Source: Pedobacter nyackensis
Lineage (GTDB): Bacteria > Bacteroidota > Bacteroidia > Sphingobacteriales > Sphingobacteriaceae
DNA length: 64,000 nucleotides
Assembly (NCBI RefSeq): GCF_900176505.1
Contig: NZ_FWYB01000003.1
Span: 124,001 to 188,000, forward strand
Direction: 5' to 3'
Shown here: positions 23,698-35,400 of the stretch, one piece after another
Layout of the letters: every line of letters starts with the position of its first letter
Position numbering within the stretch: position 1 is the first letter of the stretch
The notes under the pieces: model-generated
The model's database searches: none
What the model saw: the letters and a program-made list of their open reading frames with translations, nothing else
Told to the model about the DNA's origin: nothing
Program-made: the position numbers and the translations under genes

Positions 23698-25158
23698 TTG
23701 ATTTTGAAGAAGTATAACTCCTTAAAAGAGATACAAATCCTTATTGAGCAAAAGCAACTCAGTTTGCCAGCGCTATTGGACTATTATTTTAAGCAAATAG
23801 AAATACATGAACACCTCAATGCGTTTAATGAGGTGTTTTTTTATTCTGCTACCCGTCAGGCTAAGCTTGTACAGGAAAAAATAGAAAATGGAACTGCAGG
23901 TAAGCTGGCCGGAATGGTGATTGGTATAAAAGATAACATCTGTTATAAAGATCACGTGGTTACGGCTTCATCTAAAATGCTGGAAGGGTTTGTTTCTCCA
24001 TATTCTGCTACTGTTGTAGAGCGGTTAATCAGTGAAGATGCTGTCATTATTGGCAGATTAAACTGTGATGAATTTGCGATGGGAGGATCTAACGAGACTT
24101 CTTACTTTGGTCCGGTTAAAAATGCAGCCGATAGCCTGAAGGTAGCCGGTGGTTCATCGGGTGGTTCGGCAGTCGCTGTACAGGCAGATATGTGCTTGTC
24201 GGCTCTGGGTACCGATACCGGTGGCTCGGTAAGACAACCAGCAGCTTTTTGCGGATGTATTGGCTTAAAGCCTACATATGGCAGGATTTCAAGATACGGT
24301 GTGATTGCTTATGCTTCCTCATTTGACCAGGTTGGCCCAATCACTTCTTCGGTAAGTGATGCAGCGGTTTTACTGGAGGTTTTGGCGGGAGCTGATGAGC
24401 ATGATAGTACGGTTTCTAAACATGCTGTGCCGGATTATTCCGCTGGCTTGAAAAATCATTCACCTAAAAAAATCGCGGTTCTGAAGGAAACGCTGGAAAG
24501 CCAAGCACTGGATGCAGATATAAAAGAAGCTATGTTAGCCGCGATATCGGCTTTTAAAGCACAGGGGCATACCGTTGAATATGTTTCGTTTGATTTATTG
24601 GACTACCTGGTGCCTGCATACTACGTGCTGACTACAGCTGAGGCTTCTTCTAACTTATCGCGTTATGATGGCGTACATTATGGTCACCGTAACCTGGAAG
24701 CAGTAAGTTTAAACGACCTTTACAAACAATCCAGAGCTGAAGGTTTTGGAGAAGAAGTGAAGCGCCGCATTTTGTTGGGAACCTTTGTTCTAAGTGCGGG
24801 ATATTATGATGCCTATTATCAGAAGGCACAGCAGGTGAGAAGACTGATCAGAGAGAAGATGGAAGAAATGCTGAGCAGTTTTGACGTAGTGATCAGTCCT
24901 GTAACACCAACACCGGCTTTTAATATCGGCGAAAATATTGATGATCCTTTGGTCATGTATATGGCTGATATATTTACTGTATTGGCTAATTTGACAGGAA
25001 TTCCGGCAATTGCCTTACCCTTAGGCAATAATGCTCAAGGTTTACCGTTAAGTATCCAGTTGATGGCACGTCATTTTGGAGAGCAGGAACTGCTATCCTT
25101 GTCTGATGCTTTTTTGAGCGCAGAGAAAGTTGAACCCATTAACAAACAGGCAAACTAA
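23698..25158 (+). CDS. gatA: Asp-tRNA(Asn)/Glu-tRNA(Gln) amidotransferase subunit A
   Basis: Glutaminase subunit of GatCAB, releasing ammonia from Gln to amidate mischarged Glu-tRNA(Gln) or Asp-tRNA(Asn). The amidase-signature triad is complete: Lys78 (GIKDN), cis-Ser153 (GGSSGGS) and nucleophile Ser177 (GTDTGGSVRQPAAFCG). It is 486 residues, normal length. No in-frame ATG precedes the conserved N terminus, so translation begins at TTG 23698 or TTG 23704; the nearby ATG at 23690 is out of frame and stops after three codons. gatB and gatC are not in the window. Confidence 0.93.
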   Translation: MILKKYNSLKEIQILIEQKQLSLPALLDYYFKQIEIHEHLNAFNEVFFYSATRQAKLVQEKIENGTAGKLAGMVIGIKDNICYKDHVVTASSKMLEGFVSPYSATVVERLISEDAVIIGRLNCDEFAMGGSNETSYFGPVKNAADSLKVAGGSSGGSAVAVQADMCLSALGTDTGGSVRQPAAFCGCIGLKPTYGRISRYGVIAYASSFDQVGPITSSVSDAAVLLEVLAGADEHDSTVSKHAVPDYSAGLKNHSPKKIAVLKETLESQALDADIKEAMLAAISAFKAQGHTVEYVSFDLLDYLVPAYYVLTTAEASSNLSRYDGVHYGHRNLEAVSLNDLYKQSRAEGFGEEVKRRILLGTFVLSAGYYDAYYQKAQQVRRLIREKMEEMLSSFDVVISPVTPTPAFNIGENIDDPLVMYMADIFTVLANLTGIPAIALPLGNNAQGLPLSIQLMARHFGEQELLSLSDAFLSAEKVEPINKQAN

Positions 25159-25227
25159 ACCATCACCGCTTTTTAAATGTAGCCTGAGTTAGATTTTATT
25201 AACCGATAAAAAGGAAATAATACGCCT

Positions 25228-26448
25228 ATGAAGATCATCGTATGCTTTGTATCCGCTTGCTTTTTAGCCTTGACCGGCTTTTCGGCAGCAGCACAACAAC
25301 AGCAAAAGCTGGCTTTAACCGACACGACTTATGTTCCGGTTGTAGATGAAACCCCAACTTTTTATAATCACAATTATATTTATAAGGCCAGATTGGATTC
25401 GATCCAAAAGATGGTGCCACTTAGCTATAATGAATATGTACAAAAGTATATAGATGTTTATGCAGGTCGTAAAGATATGATGGGTAAGATGCTGGGGCTT
25501 TCGGGTTATTATTTTCCAATTTTCGAAAAAGCACTTAAAAGCTATAACATTCCTGAGGAGATTAAATACCTCCCGATCATAGAGTCGTCGATGAACCCCC
25601 ATGCCGTTTCGAGGGTTGGGGCTACCGGTTTGTGGCAGTTTATGTTTGCTACAGCAAAAGGCTACGGACTGAACATGGATAATTTTGTGGATGAGCGTAA
25701 GGATCCTATACAGGCAAGTTACGCTGCTGCGGCTTATTTTAGAGATGCTTATGAAGAGCTGGGCGATTGGCTCTTGGCCATTGCAGCCTATAACTGCGGA
25801 ATGGGTAATGTAAACCGGGCTATAGCTAAAGCTGACTCCAGAGATTTCTGGGAAATCAGACGGTTCCTTCCTACGGAAACACGTAATTATGTGCCGGCCT
25901 TTATTGCTGCAGTATATGTAATGAACTATTCCGGTGATCACCAGATCAAAGCGCAGAAATCTGTTTTTCTTAAAAACACAGATACCATCCAGGTTAATCG
26001 TTTTGTTTCTCTGGCCTCATTGGCCGAAGCACTGGATACGGATTTGGATGAGTTGTCGATGCTGAATCCTTCATACAAGAAGAAGATTGTAAATGGTACG
26101 GAATTGGATCCCAAACGAGTGATCTTACCTAAGGTAACTCTGGCCAGTTTTGCGCGTGTATACCAATTGTTGAACGAAGAGGTGCTGGAGGTAGATAAAC
26201 ATATTGTACTGGCTTCGAATGATGGCAAGAGTACACGTAAGTCGAAAACAGTAAACAAACCCGCAGTTTCCTACCATAAGGTTACATCCGGACAAAATCT
26301 GAGTACCATAGCAAACAAATATAATGTTGAAGTACAGGATCTGAAAGTCTGGAATAACCTGAAAGGGTCGGCAATTGTACCCGGACAACGCCTGAAAATT
26401 TACCATAAGTCTGAAAACAAGCGTATCACAAATGCTATGAGAAGTTAG
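25228..26448 (+). CDS. Membrane-bound lytic transglycosylase with LysM domain (MltD-like)
   Basis: A 406-residue secreted murein-degrading enzyme. A signal peptide (about 1-22) precedes an SLT (goose-lysozyme-like) domain at about 95-230, with catalytic Glu119 in LPIIESSMNPHAVSRVGATGLWQF and the family motif AIAAYNCGMGNVNRAI. A C-terminal LysM at about 350-395 (HKVTSGQNLSTIANKYNVEVQDLKVWN region) anchors it to peptidoglycan. It would cleave MurNAc-GlcNAc bonds giving 1,6-anhydro ends. It has no lipobox, so it is probably periplasmic. It is close to the E. coli MltD plan, though that has two or more LysMs. Confidence 0.9.
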   Translation: MKIIVCFVSACFLALTGFSAAAQQQQKLALTDTTYVPVVDETPTFYNHNYIYKARLDSIQKMVPLSYNEYVQKYIDVYAGRKDMMGKMLGLSGYYFPIFEKALKSYNIPEEIKYLPIIESSMNPHAVSRVGATGLWQFMFATAKGYGLNMDNFVDERKDPIQASYAAAAYFRDAYEELGDWLLAIAAYNCGMGNVNRAIAKADSRDFWEIRRFLPTETRNYVPAFIAAVYVMNYSGDHQIKAQKSVFLKNTDTIQVNRFVSLASLAEALDTDLDELSMLNPSYKKKIVNGTELDPKRVILPKVTLASFARVYQLLNEEVLEVDKHIVLASNDGKSTRKSKTVNKPAVSYHKVTSGQNLSTIANKYNVEVQDLKVWNNLKGSAIVPGQRLKIYHKSENKRITNAMRS

Positions 26449-26498
26449 CCCTCTGATTCCTTTGCTTTTGTAAAAAATTTAAGTATTTTTTTTATTTA

Positions 26499-26526
26499 TT
26501 GGCTTATCAAAAGAATTGTAACTTTG
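26499..26526 (+). promoter_or_regulatory. Promoter of maeB
   Basis: TTG (26499-26501), a 17-nt spacer and TAACTTTG (26519-26526), an exact match to TAnnTTTG. The ATG is 22 nt downstream. Confidence 0.55.
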
Positions 26527-26548
26527 GCCCTTTACATAGGATCATTTT

Positions 26549-28864
26549 ATGAGTAAGATTAATAGAAAGCAAGATGCATTAGACTACCACTCGCAAGGGC
26601 GGCCAGGGAAAATTCAGGTTATACCAACCAAACCAACAAATTCTCAAAGAGATCTGGCACTTGCTTATTCACCTGGGGTAGCAGAGCCTTGTTTAAGCAT
26701 AGCAGAAAATCCAGAAGATGTTTATAAATATACAGCTAAAGGTAACCTGGTAGCAGTAATTAGTAACGGTACCGCAGTTTTAGGATTAGGGAATATTGGC
26801 GCTGCGGCTGGTAAGCCGGTAATGGAAGGTAAAGGTCTGTTGTTTAAAATATTCGCAGATATCGATGTTTTTGACCTTGAACTGGACACCACTAATGTTG
26901 ATGATTTCGTTAAAATAGTAAAAGCATTGGAGCCTACTTTTGGTGGCGTCAATCTTGAAGATATCAAAGCACCTGAGTGTTTTGAAATTGAGCGTCGTTT
27001 GAAAGAGGAAATGAATATTCCTGTAATGCACGACGATCAGCACGGTACAGCCATTATCTCTGCTGCAGCATTGTTAAATGCCTGCGAGTTGCAGAAAAAG
27101 AAAATGGACAAGATTAAAATTGTAGTTAATGGTGCTGGTGCCGCTGCAATTTCCTGCACACGTTTATACGTTGAGCTTGGTGCAAAAAAGGAAAACATTG
27201 TGATGTGCGACAGATCAGGTGTAATCAGAGATAACAGAGAAAACCTTGACGCGATTAAAGCTGAATTTGCAACTTCCAGAAAATTGAATACACTGGAAGA
27301 GGCCATGAAAGACTCTGATGTGTTTATCGGTTTATCATCTGCTGATTGTGTGACAGAAGATATGTTGAAATCGATGGCTAAGAATCCAATTGTGTTCGCA
27401 ATGGCAAATCCAAATCCGGAAATTGCTTATGAACTGGCCATTAAATCCCGCAAGGATATCATCATGGCAACAGGCCGTTCTGACTATCCTAACCAGGTAA
27501 ACAATGTACTTGGATTCCCATATATTTTTAGAGGAGCACTTGACGTAAGGGCTACAGCGATTAACGAGGAGATGAAGATCGCCGCAGTTAGAGCAATTGC
27601 TGAACTGGCTAAGAAATCAGTTCCTGAGGCTGTGAATATGGCCTATAATGAAAAGAACATCAAGTTTGGTAAGGAATATATTATTCCAAAACCAATGGAT
27701 ATCAGGTTGATGACTAATGTGTCGACAGCCGTAGCTAAAGCTGCTATCGAATCTGGTGTTGCACGTAAGATCATCACCGACTGGGATGCTTATGTGGAGG
27801 AACTGAAACTTAGATTAGGATTGGATGATGCCATCATGAGAGCAATCACCAATAAGGCTAAATCTGACCCTAAGCGTGTTGTTTTTGCCGAAGCAGATCA
27901 TTATAAAATCTTAAAGGCTGCTCAGATTGTAAAAGATGAGAACATTGCCATCCCGATTTTATTGGGTAATAAAGAGGTTATTGAGCGAATCATTGAAGAG
28001 AATGCACTGGATCTTGAAGGTGTAACGATCATTGATCCGTTTAAAGAACCTGAATTGATGCAGAAATATGGTCAGTACCTGTATGAAAAAAGACAGCGTA
28101 GAGGCTTAACCTTGTTCGAAGCAACCAAATTGATGCGCGACAGAAATTACTTTGGCGCTTCGATGGTGGAGTTTGGTGAGGCTGATGCAATGATCTCTGG
28201 TTTGACAAGAAACTATGTTTCGACCATCAAACCTGCTTTGCAGGTGATTGGTACCGCGCCTGGTGTAAACCGTGTTGCCGGTATGTATATGATGATGACC
28301 AAAAAAGGACCTGTGTTTTTTGCGGATACAACAGTAAATGTTGATCCTACAGCAGAAGAATTGGTTGATTTAACTCTGCTTGTAGAAAAAGCAGTAAGCA
28401 AATTCAATATTCAGCCGCGTATTGCCTTGTTGTCATACTCTAATTTTGGCTCAAATCAGGGCGTGATTCCTGAGAAAGTAAGAAAGGCCGTGAAAATATT
28501 ACATGAACAACATCCACATATCGTAGTTGATGGTGAAATGCAAGGTAATTTTGCAATGAACCATGAGCTGTTGAAAGACAATTTCCCTTTCAGCAGATTG
28601 GTAGATGGACCGGCAAATACTTTGATCTTCCCTAACCTGGAATCGGGTAATATTGCCTATAAGTTATTACAGGAACTAGGCGAAGCAGAAGCTATCGGGC
28701 CTATTTTACTTGGTATTAACAAGCCTGTTCATATTGTTCAACTTGGAAGTTCTGTTAGAGAAATTGTAAATATGATTACTTTAGCTGTTTTGGATGTACA
28801 AGGTAAAGAGCAGGAAGCAGGCTCAAAAAAAGGTGGTTTATTTAAAAAAGTAACTAAGAAGTAA
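26549..28864 (+). CDS. maeB: NADP-dependent malic enzyme with phosphotransacetylase-like C-terminal domain
   Basis: Decarboxylates malate to pyruvate, producing NADPH; cytosolic. A 771-residue two-domain protein. Residues about 1-425 are the malic enzyme ([41 protein letters not shown](P) motif [10 protein letters not shown]). Residues about 435-755 are a phosphotransacetylase-like domain ([22 protein letters not shown]-like [13 protein letters not shown]), which in MaeB proteins is regulatory, binding acetyl-CoA, and not catalytic. A good promoter lies just upstream, and ruvA follows after 3 bp. Confidence 0.94.
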   Translation: MSKINRKQDALDYHSQGRPGKIQVIPTKPTNSQRDLALAYSPGVAEPCLSIAENPEDVYKYTAKGNLVAVISNGTAVLGLGNIGAAAGKPVMEGKGLLFKIFADIDVFDLELDTTNVDDFVKIVKALEPTFGGVNLEDIKAPECFEIERRLKEEMNIPVMHDDQHGTAIISAAALLNACELQKKKMDKIKIVVNGAGAAAISCTRLYVELGAKKENIVMCDRSGVIRDNRENLDAIKAEFATSRKLNTLEEAMKDSDVFIGLSSADCVTEDMLKSMAKNPIVFAMANPNPEIAYELAIKSRKDIIMATGRSDYPNQVNNVLGFPYIFRGALDVRATAINEEMKIAAVRAIAELAKKSVPEAVNMAYNEKNIKFGKEYIIPKPMDIRLMTNVSTAVAKAAIESGVARKIITDWDAYVEELKLRLGLDDAIMRAITNKAKSDPKRVVFAEADHYKILKAAQIVKDENIAIPILLGNKEVIERIIEENALDLEGVTIIDPFKEPELMQKYGQYLYEKRQRRGLTLFEATKLMRDRNYFGASMVEFGEADAMISGLTRNYVSTIKPALQVIGTAPGVNRVAGMYMMMTKKGPVFFADTTVNVDPTAEELVDLTLLVEKAVSKFNIQPRIALLSYSNFGSNQGVIPEKVRKAVKILHEQHPHIVVDGEMQGNFAMNHELLKDNFPFSRLVDGPANTLIFPNLESGNIAYKLLQELGEAEAIGPILLGINKPVHIVQLGSSVREIVNMITLAVLDVQGKEQEAGSKKGGLFKKVTKK

Positions 28865-28867
28865 ATT

Positions 28868-29452
28868 ATGTTTGAATATATTGATGGTAAACTAGCATTC
28901 AAATGCCCCACTTATATTGTTGTAGAGGCTGGAGGTATTGGCTATCACATCAATATATCTTTAAACACATATAGCAGCCTGGCAAACACTGAAAGGTGTA
29001 AGATTTATGTCTGGCTGCACGTAAAAGAAGACGCGCATACCCTTTACGGCTTTGCCGATGAAGGGGAGCGCCGCCTTTTTTTACACCTGATTTCCGTATC
29101 CGGAATTGGGCCGAATACCGGCAGGATGATGCTGTCATCCATTACACCCCTCGAAATACAAACAGCAATTGTAAATGCCGACCTGGCGCTCATCCAAAGG
29201 ATAAAAGGGATAGGTGCTAAATCGGCACAGCGTTTGGTATTAGAGCTGCAAGATAAATTGAAGAAAGAAGGTTCGGGATCGCTAATCTCGGCTCCTTTAA
29301 ACAATACAGTAAGGGAAGAAGCACTATCGGCATTAATGATGCTGGGATTTGCTAAGCCTGCCTCTGAAAAGGCAATAGATAATGCGGTGAAAGTAGGTGG
29401 TCAAGATTTGTCTGTTGAACAAATGATAAAAATAGCATTGAAGAATTTATAG
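28868..29452 (+). CDS. ruvA: Holliday junction branch migration protein RuvA
   Basis: Tetrameric DNA-binding subunit of the RuvAB branch-migration motor. It has 194 residues in the usual three domains: an OB fold (MFEYIDGKLAFKCPTYIVVEAGGIGYHINI), two helix-hairpin-helix motifs (ISVSGIGPNTGRMML and IQRIKGIGAKSAQRLVLEL) and a C-terminal RuvB-binding domain (EEALSALMMLGF). It is located between maeB (3 bp upstream) and sprA (10 bp downstream) and is probably co-transcribed with both. Confidence 0.96.
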   Translation: MFEYIDGKLAFKCPTYIVVEAGGIGYHINISLNTYSSLANTERCKIYVWLHVKEDAHTLYGFADEGERRLFLHLISVSGIGPNTGRMMLSSITPLEIQTAIVNADLALIQRIKGIGAKSAQRLVLELQDKLKKEGSGSLISAPLNNTVREEALSALMMLGFAKPASEKAIDNAVKVGGQDLSVEQMIKIALKNL

Positions 29453-29462
29453 AAATTGCCCA

Positions 29463-32400
29463 TTGAAAACTTTATTAACGCTATTTATCTTCCTGACGAT
29501 CTGTTCTGGTGGACTAGAAGCATTCTCACAGGTTTCGCCTAAAAAAGCGAAACAGGATACTATAAAAAATACTTTCGGTCTGAAAGAAAAACAAAGACTT
29601 GGAATCAGGTCGATGTCGAGCCCTTTTTATCCAATGCCCGACAACGTGCAAAGGAGGGTTGAGTACGATGCAGTAAACAAGAGATACGTAATTCAGGAAT
29701 TGATTGGAGATAAGCCTTTTGGTGCAGTACAATATTTAAGCGTAGATGAATACCTGCGTTTGGTAAACAGTGAAATAAAGCGCGAAAACTGGCGTGCACT
29801 TTCTGATCAGGAAGTGAGTGAAGTAAGAAGAACCGGAATTATCCCGAGTTTAAAAATCAACAGTAAGGCTTTTGAAAAGATATTTGGTGGGACTACCATT
29901 GACATTCAGCCACGAGGTGAAGCCGAGCTGACCTTTTTAGGAAGGATAAATAGAAATGAGAACCCTTTGTTTAATGAGCGCCAGCGCGTTCAGGGGAACT
30001 TTGATTTTAACCAACGCATTCAGATGGATGTGATTGGTAACATCGGTACAAGGATGAAGATCAACATGAACTACAACACGGAAGCTCAGTTTGATTTTGA
30101 AAACCAGGTAAAACTGGATTATACCGGGGGCGAGGATGATATTATACAGAAAATTGAGGCTGGTAACGTTAGTTTACCGCTTAACACCACCTTAATTAAT
30201 GGCACCCAGGCTTTGTTTGGGGTAAAAACGCAGTTGAAATTTGGTAAACTGAATGTGGCTACGGTGTTTACACAGCAAAAGTCACAATCCAGACAAATAC
30301 AAATTAATAATGGCGCACAGCAAAACGAATTCAGGCTAAGCGCAGATAATTACGAAGCAAACAGACATTATTTCCTGGCGCAATATTTCAGGGATAACTA
30401 TAATAAATCACAAGGCAATCCACCAACCATCACTTCGGGGGTGTTGATAACTAAAATAGAGGTATGGATTACCAACCGGGCGGGAAGTACACAAGACTCC
30501 AGAGATGTGTTGGGTTTTATAGATCTGGGCGAAAATGTAGCTTATAACCCTTCCATACAGGGTGGCTTTTCGGCCCTACCATCAGGCTTTGATAACAATA
30601 CTTTTCCACGTCAATCCAATAACCTGTTATCACAGTTACCTGCAGATGCACGTTTATCGAATTCAAACAGCATTATTCCTTTTTTTGCACCTAACGGGGC
30701 AACTGATAACTATGCGAAACTAACTTATGCCAGGAAATTGGCTGATAGAGAGTATACCTTTCATCCTCAACTCGGTTATATATCTTTAAATAATGCCTTA
30801 AATAGCGATGAGGTATTGACTGTAGCCTACCGTTATACTTTTAATGGTGTAGAATATCAAGTGGGTGAGTTCTCTACTGATGTGCCCTTTGACCCCGTAA
30901 CGCCTAAGGTGTTGTATACGAAATTGCTGAAAAACGAGACGATAAAGACCAATTTGCCAACATGGGATTTGATGATGAAAAACATCTATTCGATAGGGGG
31001 ATATCAGATCAGTCAGCAGAACTTTAAACTGGACATCTTTAGAATTGATGAAAGAACAGGGGTTGAGAAACCCTTGATCCAGGAAGGAGAGAAACTGGAT
31101 GCCGACCGCAGACCACTGAATGGTAAGCAATGGATTCAGGTTACCGGACTAGACAGGTTGAACCAGCAAAAGGAACGCAAGCCCGATGCTGTATTTGATT
31201 TTGAAACAGAAAACAAACCTTTTGGTTCTAATGCAAGTAACGGGCAAAATTCTTCATTTAACAGTGGAAGTAGCAGTGGCTCGACTACCAATAGTATGAT
31301 CAATTTTTCTACCAATACGGTTAATGGTTACATTACCATTGATCCGTTAAATGGACGAATTATCTTCCCGATTATTGAGCCCTTTGGAAAGGATCTGGCC
31401 AGCCAGTTTTTACCAACTGAACAACCGCTGATAGACAAGTATACTTTTACAGCCTTGTATGATTCGACAAAGGTGGTGGCCCAGCAGTTGTTTAGCAACC
31501 AGAACAGGTACATCATTAAAGGTGCCTATCAGTCGGAAATTGCTTCGGAGTTTAGTTTAAATGCAATCAATGTTCCGGAAGGTTCTGTGAAAGTATTTGC
31601 AGGAACGATCCCATTGCAGGAAGGTATTGATTTTACGGTAGACTACCAGGGTGGCAGGGTACGGATTATCAATCCGGCATTGTTGAGTTCAGGACAGCCG
31701 ATTCGGATATCCACGGAAAACAATGAATTGTTTGGTCTGCAACAACGTTCACTATTCGGAACGAGATTGGATTATAAAGTGAACAATAAGCTAAATCTTG
31801 GAGGTACTTTAATGAACCTTACCGAGAAGCCACTTACACCGAAGGTTAATATTGGCGAGGAACCCATCTCAAATACGATGTGGGGACTGGATATGAACTA
31901 TAGTTCGCCTTCAAGATTTTTGACTAAGATGATAGACAAATTGCCGCTTTTGTCGACTAAAGTTCCATCTAACATTACTTTTGCCGGTGAGTTTGCGCAA
32001 TTGATTCCCGGACATCCAAGTGCTTTGAATTTTGGTGGCAAGAAAGGCGGGGTAAGTTACCTTGATGATTTTGAAGCCTCGCGTTCGGTGATTGATTTGA
32101 AAAGTGCAATTGCATGGCAGCTATCTGGAACACCACAACTTTTCCAGGAAGCAGGTAGAATTGACGACCTGAGTTATGGTTTTAACAGAGCTCGACTAGC
32201 GTTTTATAATATAGATCCTATTTTTTATAACAGAAGCTCGGGCGATATCCCAAATAGTTTAAAGAACAACGTAAATGAGCGCTCAAATCATTACGTACGT
32301 GAAATTATAGAGCAGGAGGTATTCCCTTTTAAAGAGACCAGTACCGGACAGGCCTTTACTTTGCCAACGCTGGATGTTGCTTTTTATCCTACTATCCGCG

Positions 32401-35400
32401 GACCTTATAATTATACCACTACAGGGTTTAACGCGAATGGAACATTGACCAACCCAAGGTCAAGATGGGGAGGTTTGTTTAGAAGAATTGAAACAACGGA
32501 TTTTCAGGCTTTGAATATTGAATATATTGAGCTTTGGGTAATGGATCCAAATATCTATAAACCAAATTCGACAGGTGGTGATTTGTATTTTAACCTGGGG
32601 AACATCTCTGAAGATATTTTAAAGGATGGACGTAAGTCGCTGGAAAATGGTTTGCCTGCAAATGGAGATTCAAATGCTTATGAGGAGACCAACTGGGGCA
32701 GGGTACCTAAACTGCAACCAGTAGTTCAGGCATTTGATAATGATCCGGCAGCCAGAAAAGTACAGGATGTGGGATTGGATGGATTATCTAACCTGGATGA
32801 GAAAGCAAAGTTTGCTACATTGATCAACCAGATAAAAGGACAGTTGAATCCTGATGCTGCGGCTGAGATTGATAATGACCCTTCATCGGATGATTACATA
32901 TATTTTAGGGGTCGACAACAGGATCAGGCTAATACCGGAATATTGAAACGCTATCAGCGTTATAATGGTCCGGAAGGAAACTCAAAAACTTCCCAGCAAT
33001 CGCAGGAAGATTTTGGTGTGGACAATTCTGCATCAACATCTTTACCCGACGGCGAGGATATCAACAGGGACAATAACATGACCCAGACGGATGAGTATTT
33101 TCAGTATAAGGTTTCTATGCGTCCGGGTGATTTAATGGTTGGACAGAACTTTGTTACAGATAAGGTTACTTCGCAGGTTAAACTGGCAAATGGAAAAACA
33201 GAAGCCGTAACCTGGTACCAGATACGTATCCCGCTGTCTCAATATCAGCAGAAGGTAGGAAACATCCAGGATTTTAAATCGATCCGTTTTGTGAGAATGT
33301 TCATGACAAATTTCGCGGATACTGCGGTATTGAGGTTTGGGAAAATTCAATTGGTAAGAGGAGAATGGCGACAGTACAATTCAAATAATGAGGCTTCGCA
33401 GGTTATCCTTGATCCTTCATTACAAAACCAGGGACCGGATAACTCGACCATTGAGATCTCAACTGTAAATATTGAAGAGAACGGCAAAAGAACACCGATT
33501 CCTTATGTAGTGCCACCGGGTATAGAAAGAGAACGTGATTTTAGCAATTATCGTGGAGATACCAGGCAAAATGAGCAATCACTGGCTGCAACGGTTAGAG
33601 ATTTGCGCGACGGATATGGTAGAGCAACGTTTAAAACAGCATTGAATGACTTTAGGTCGTACAAACACCTGGAGATGTATATACACGTGGAAGCCCTGGG
33701 TAATTCGGTATTAAATGACAATGACCTGAGTGCCTTTTTACGAATTGGTACGGATAACCAGGATAACTATTATGAGTATTCTCAACCTTTGAAAGTGACG
33801 CGTCCGGGTACGAGTGATCCATATGCAATCTGGCCTGATCAGAATAAAATGGACATTGAGCTTGAGTTATTTCAGAAGGCCAAAATAGCGAGGAATAACG
33901 CGCTGGATGCAGATGGTTTACCATGGAATATCAGCAAGCCGTATAGGTATGTGATTGACGGCAAAACGATCGTTGTAAAGGGACAGCCCGATATGAGTAA
34001 GGTTCGTGTATACATGCTGGGAATCCTGAATCCATATAGAAATAGCGCAAATGGTGTGGGAGATGATGGTTTGGATAAGAATGCGCAGGTATGGTTCAAT
34101 GAAATGCGACTGACAGAGTTTGATGAGCGTGGAGGATGGGCTGCAACAGCAAGGATGAATGCCAAGTTAGCTGATTTTGCTGATGTGAATGTTTCGGGAA
34201 GTAAGTCGACAATTGGTTTCGGGTCGCTGGAAAAACGAATCAGTGAAAGGAATCGTACGGATAATGTGTTCTTTGACATCTCTTCGAGTATGGAGCTAGG
34301 AAAGTTCTTCCCGCAAAAAACTGGGATTAAAATTCCAATGTTTGTGAGTTATTCGAGTCAGGTTAGTACGCCACAGTATGATCCTAAAACGCCGGATATT
34401 GAATTGAAGAATGCTTTAGATAAAGCTTCGAGTTCGGAAAAGAAAGCCATCCTGGAGTACGCCCAGGATTATACCACAAGAAATAGCATCAACTTTACGA
34501 ATGTACGTAAGGAGCGGACAAACCCTGATAAGAAACCGCAGGTATGGGATATAGAAAACTTTAATGTAAGCTATGCCTATACGAAATATGCACACAGGGA
34601 TTTTATCAACGAGAAGAATATTCAGCAAACTTATAGAGGATCGCTGGCTTATAATTACTCCGGACAATCGAAAGCGATTGAGCCTTTTGCCAAAATCATT
34701 AAATCAAATACCCTGGCATTGCTGAGAGATTTTAATGTAAACCTTTTGCCAAATGCGATTAATTTCAGGGTTGATATGGATCGTTTTTATTCGGAAAACA
34801 CATTGAGAAATAATGATCCGAACAATTATATCCCGATCAACACCACCTTTAATAAGAACTTTTTGATTACGCGGGTTTATGGTATTTCATGGAACCTGAC
34901 GAAGTCGCTGACGCTGGATTTTGATGCAACCAACTATTCAATTATTGACGAACCGGAAGGTAGAATTGAAGGCTTGAAACGGGATACACTATGGCAGAAT
35001 TTAAAACGCCTGGGAAGAACAACCGATTACAACCACAACATGAACATTACCTACTCACTGCCATTGAATAAGATTCCGGGCATGGATTGGGTAACTGTTG
35101 CTACGAGATACGGAACTAACTTTAACTGGCAAACGGAGCCTTTATCAACTTTAAGGGATCCATTGATTGACCTGGGTAATACCATTCAAAACTCGAGAAC
35201 GATACAAGTGAATCCAACGTTGAACCTTGCCGGTTTGTACAACAAGTTTGGTTTTGTAAGACGGGCAAATGCTAGTGGAGATAAGCAATCGGGCAGTTCA
35301 GTTCTGGTTGGCTTACTGACCAGTTTAAAGAATGTTAATGCTGCCTTTACGCAAACCAAGGGTACGTTTTTACCGGGTTACCTACCGCGTGTAAGTTATT

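Noticed and set aside
25315..25941. 208-codon ORF opposite the lytic transglycosylase
   Set aside because: Shadow of a strongly supported SLT domain; no recognisable motif.
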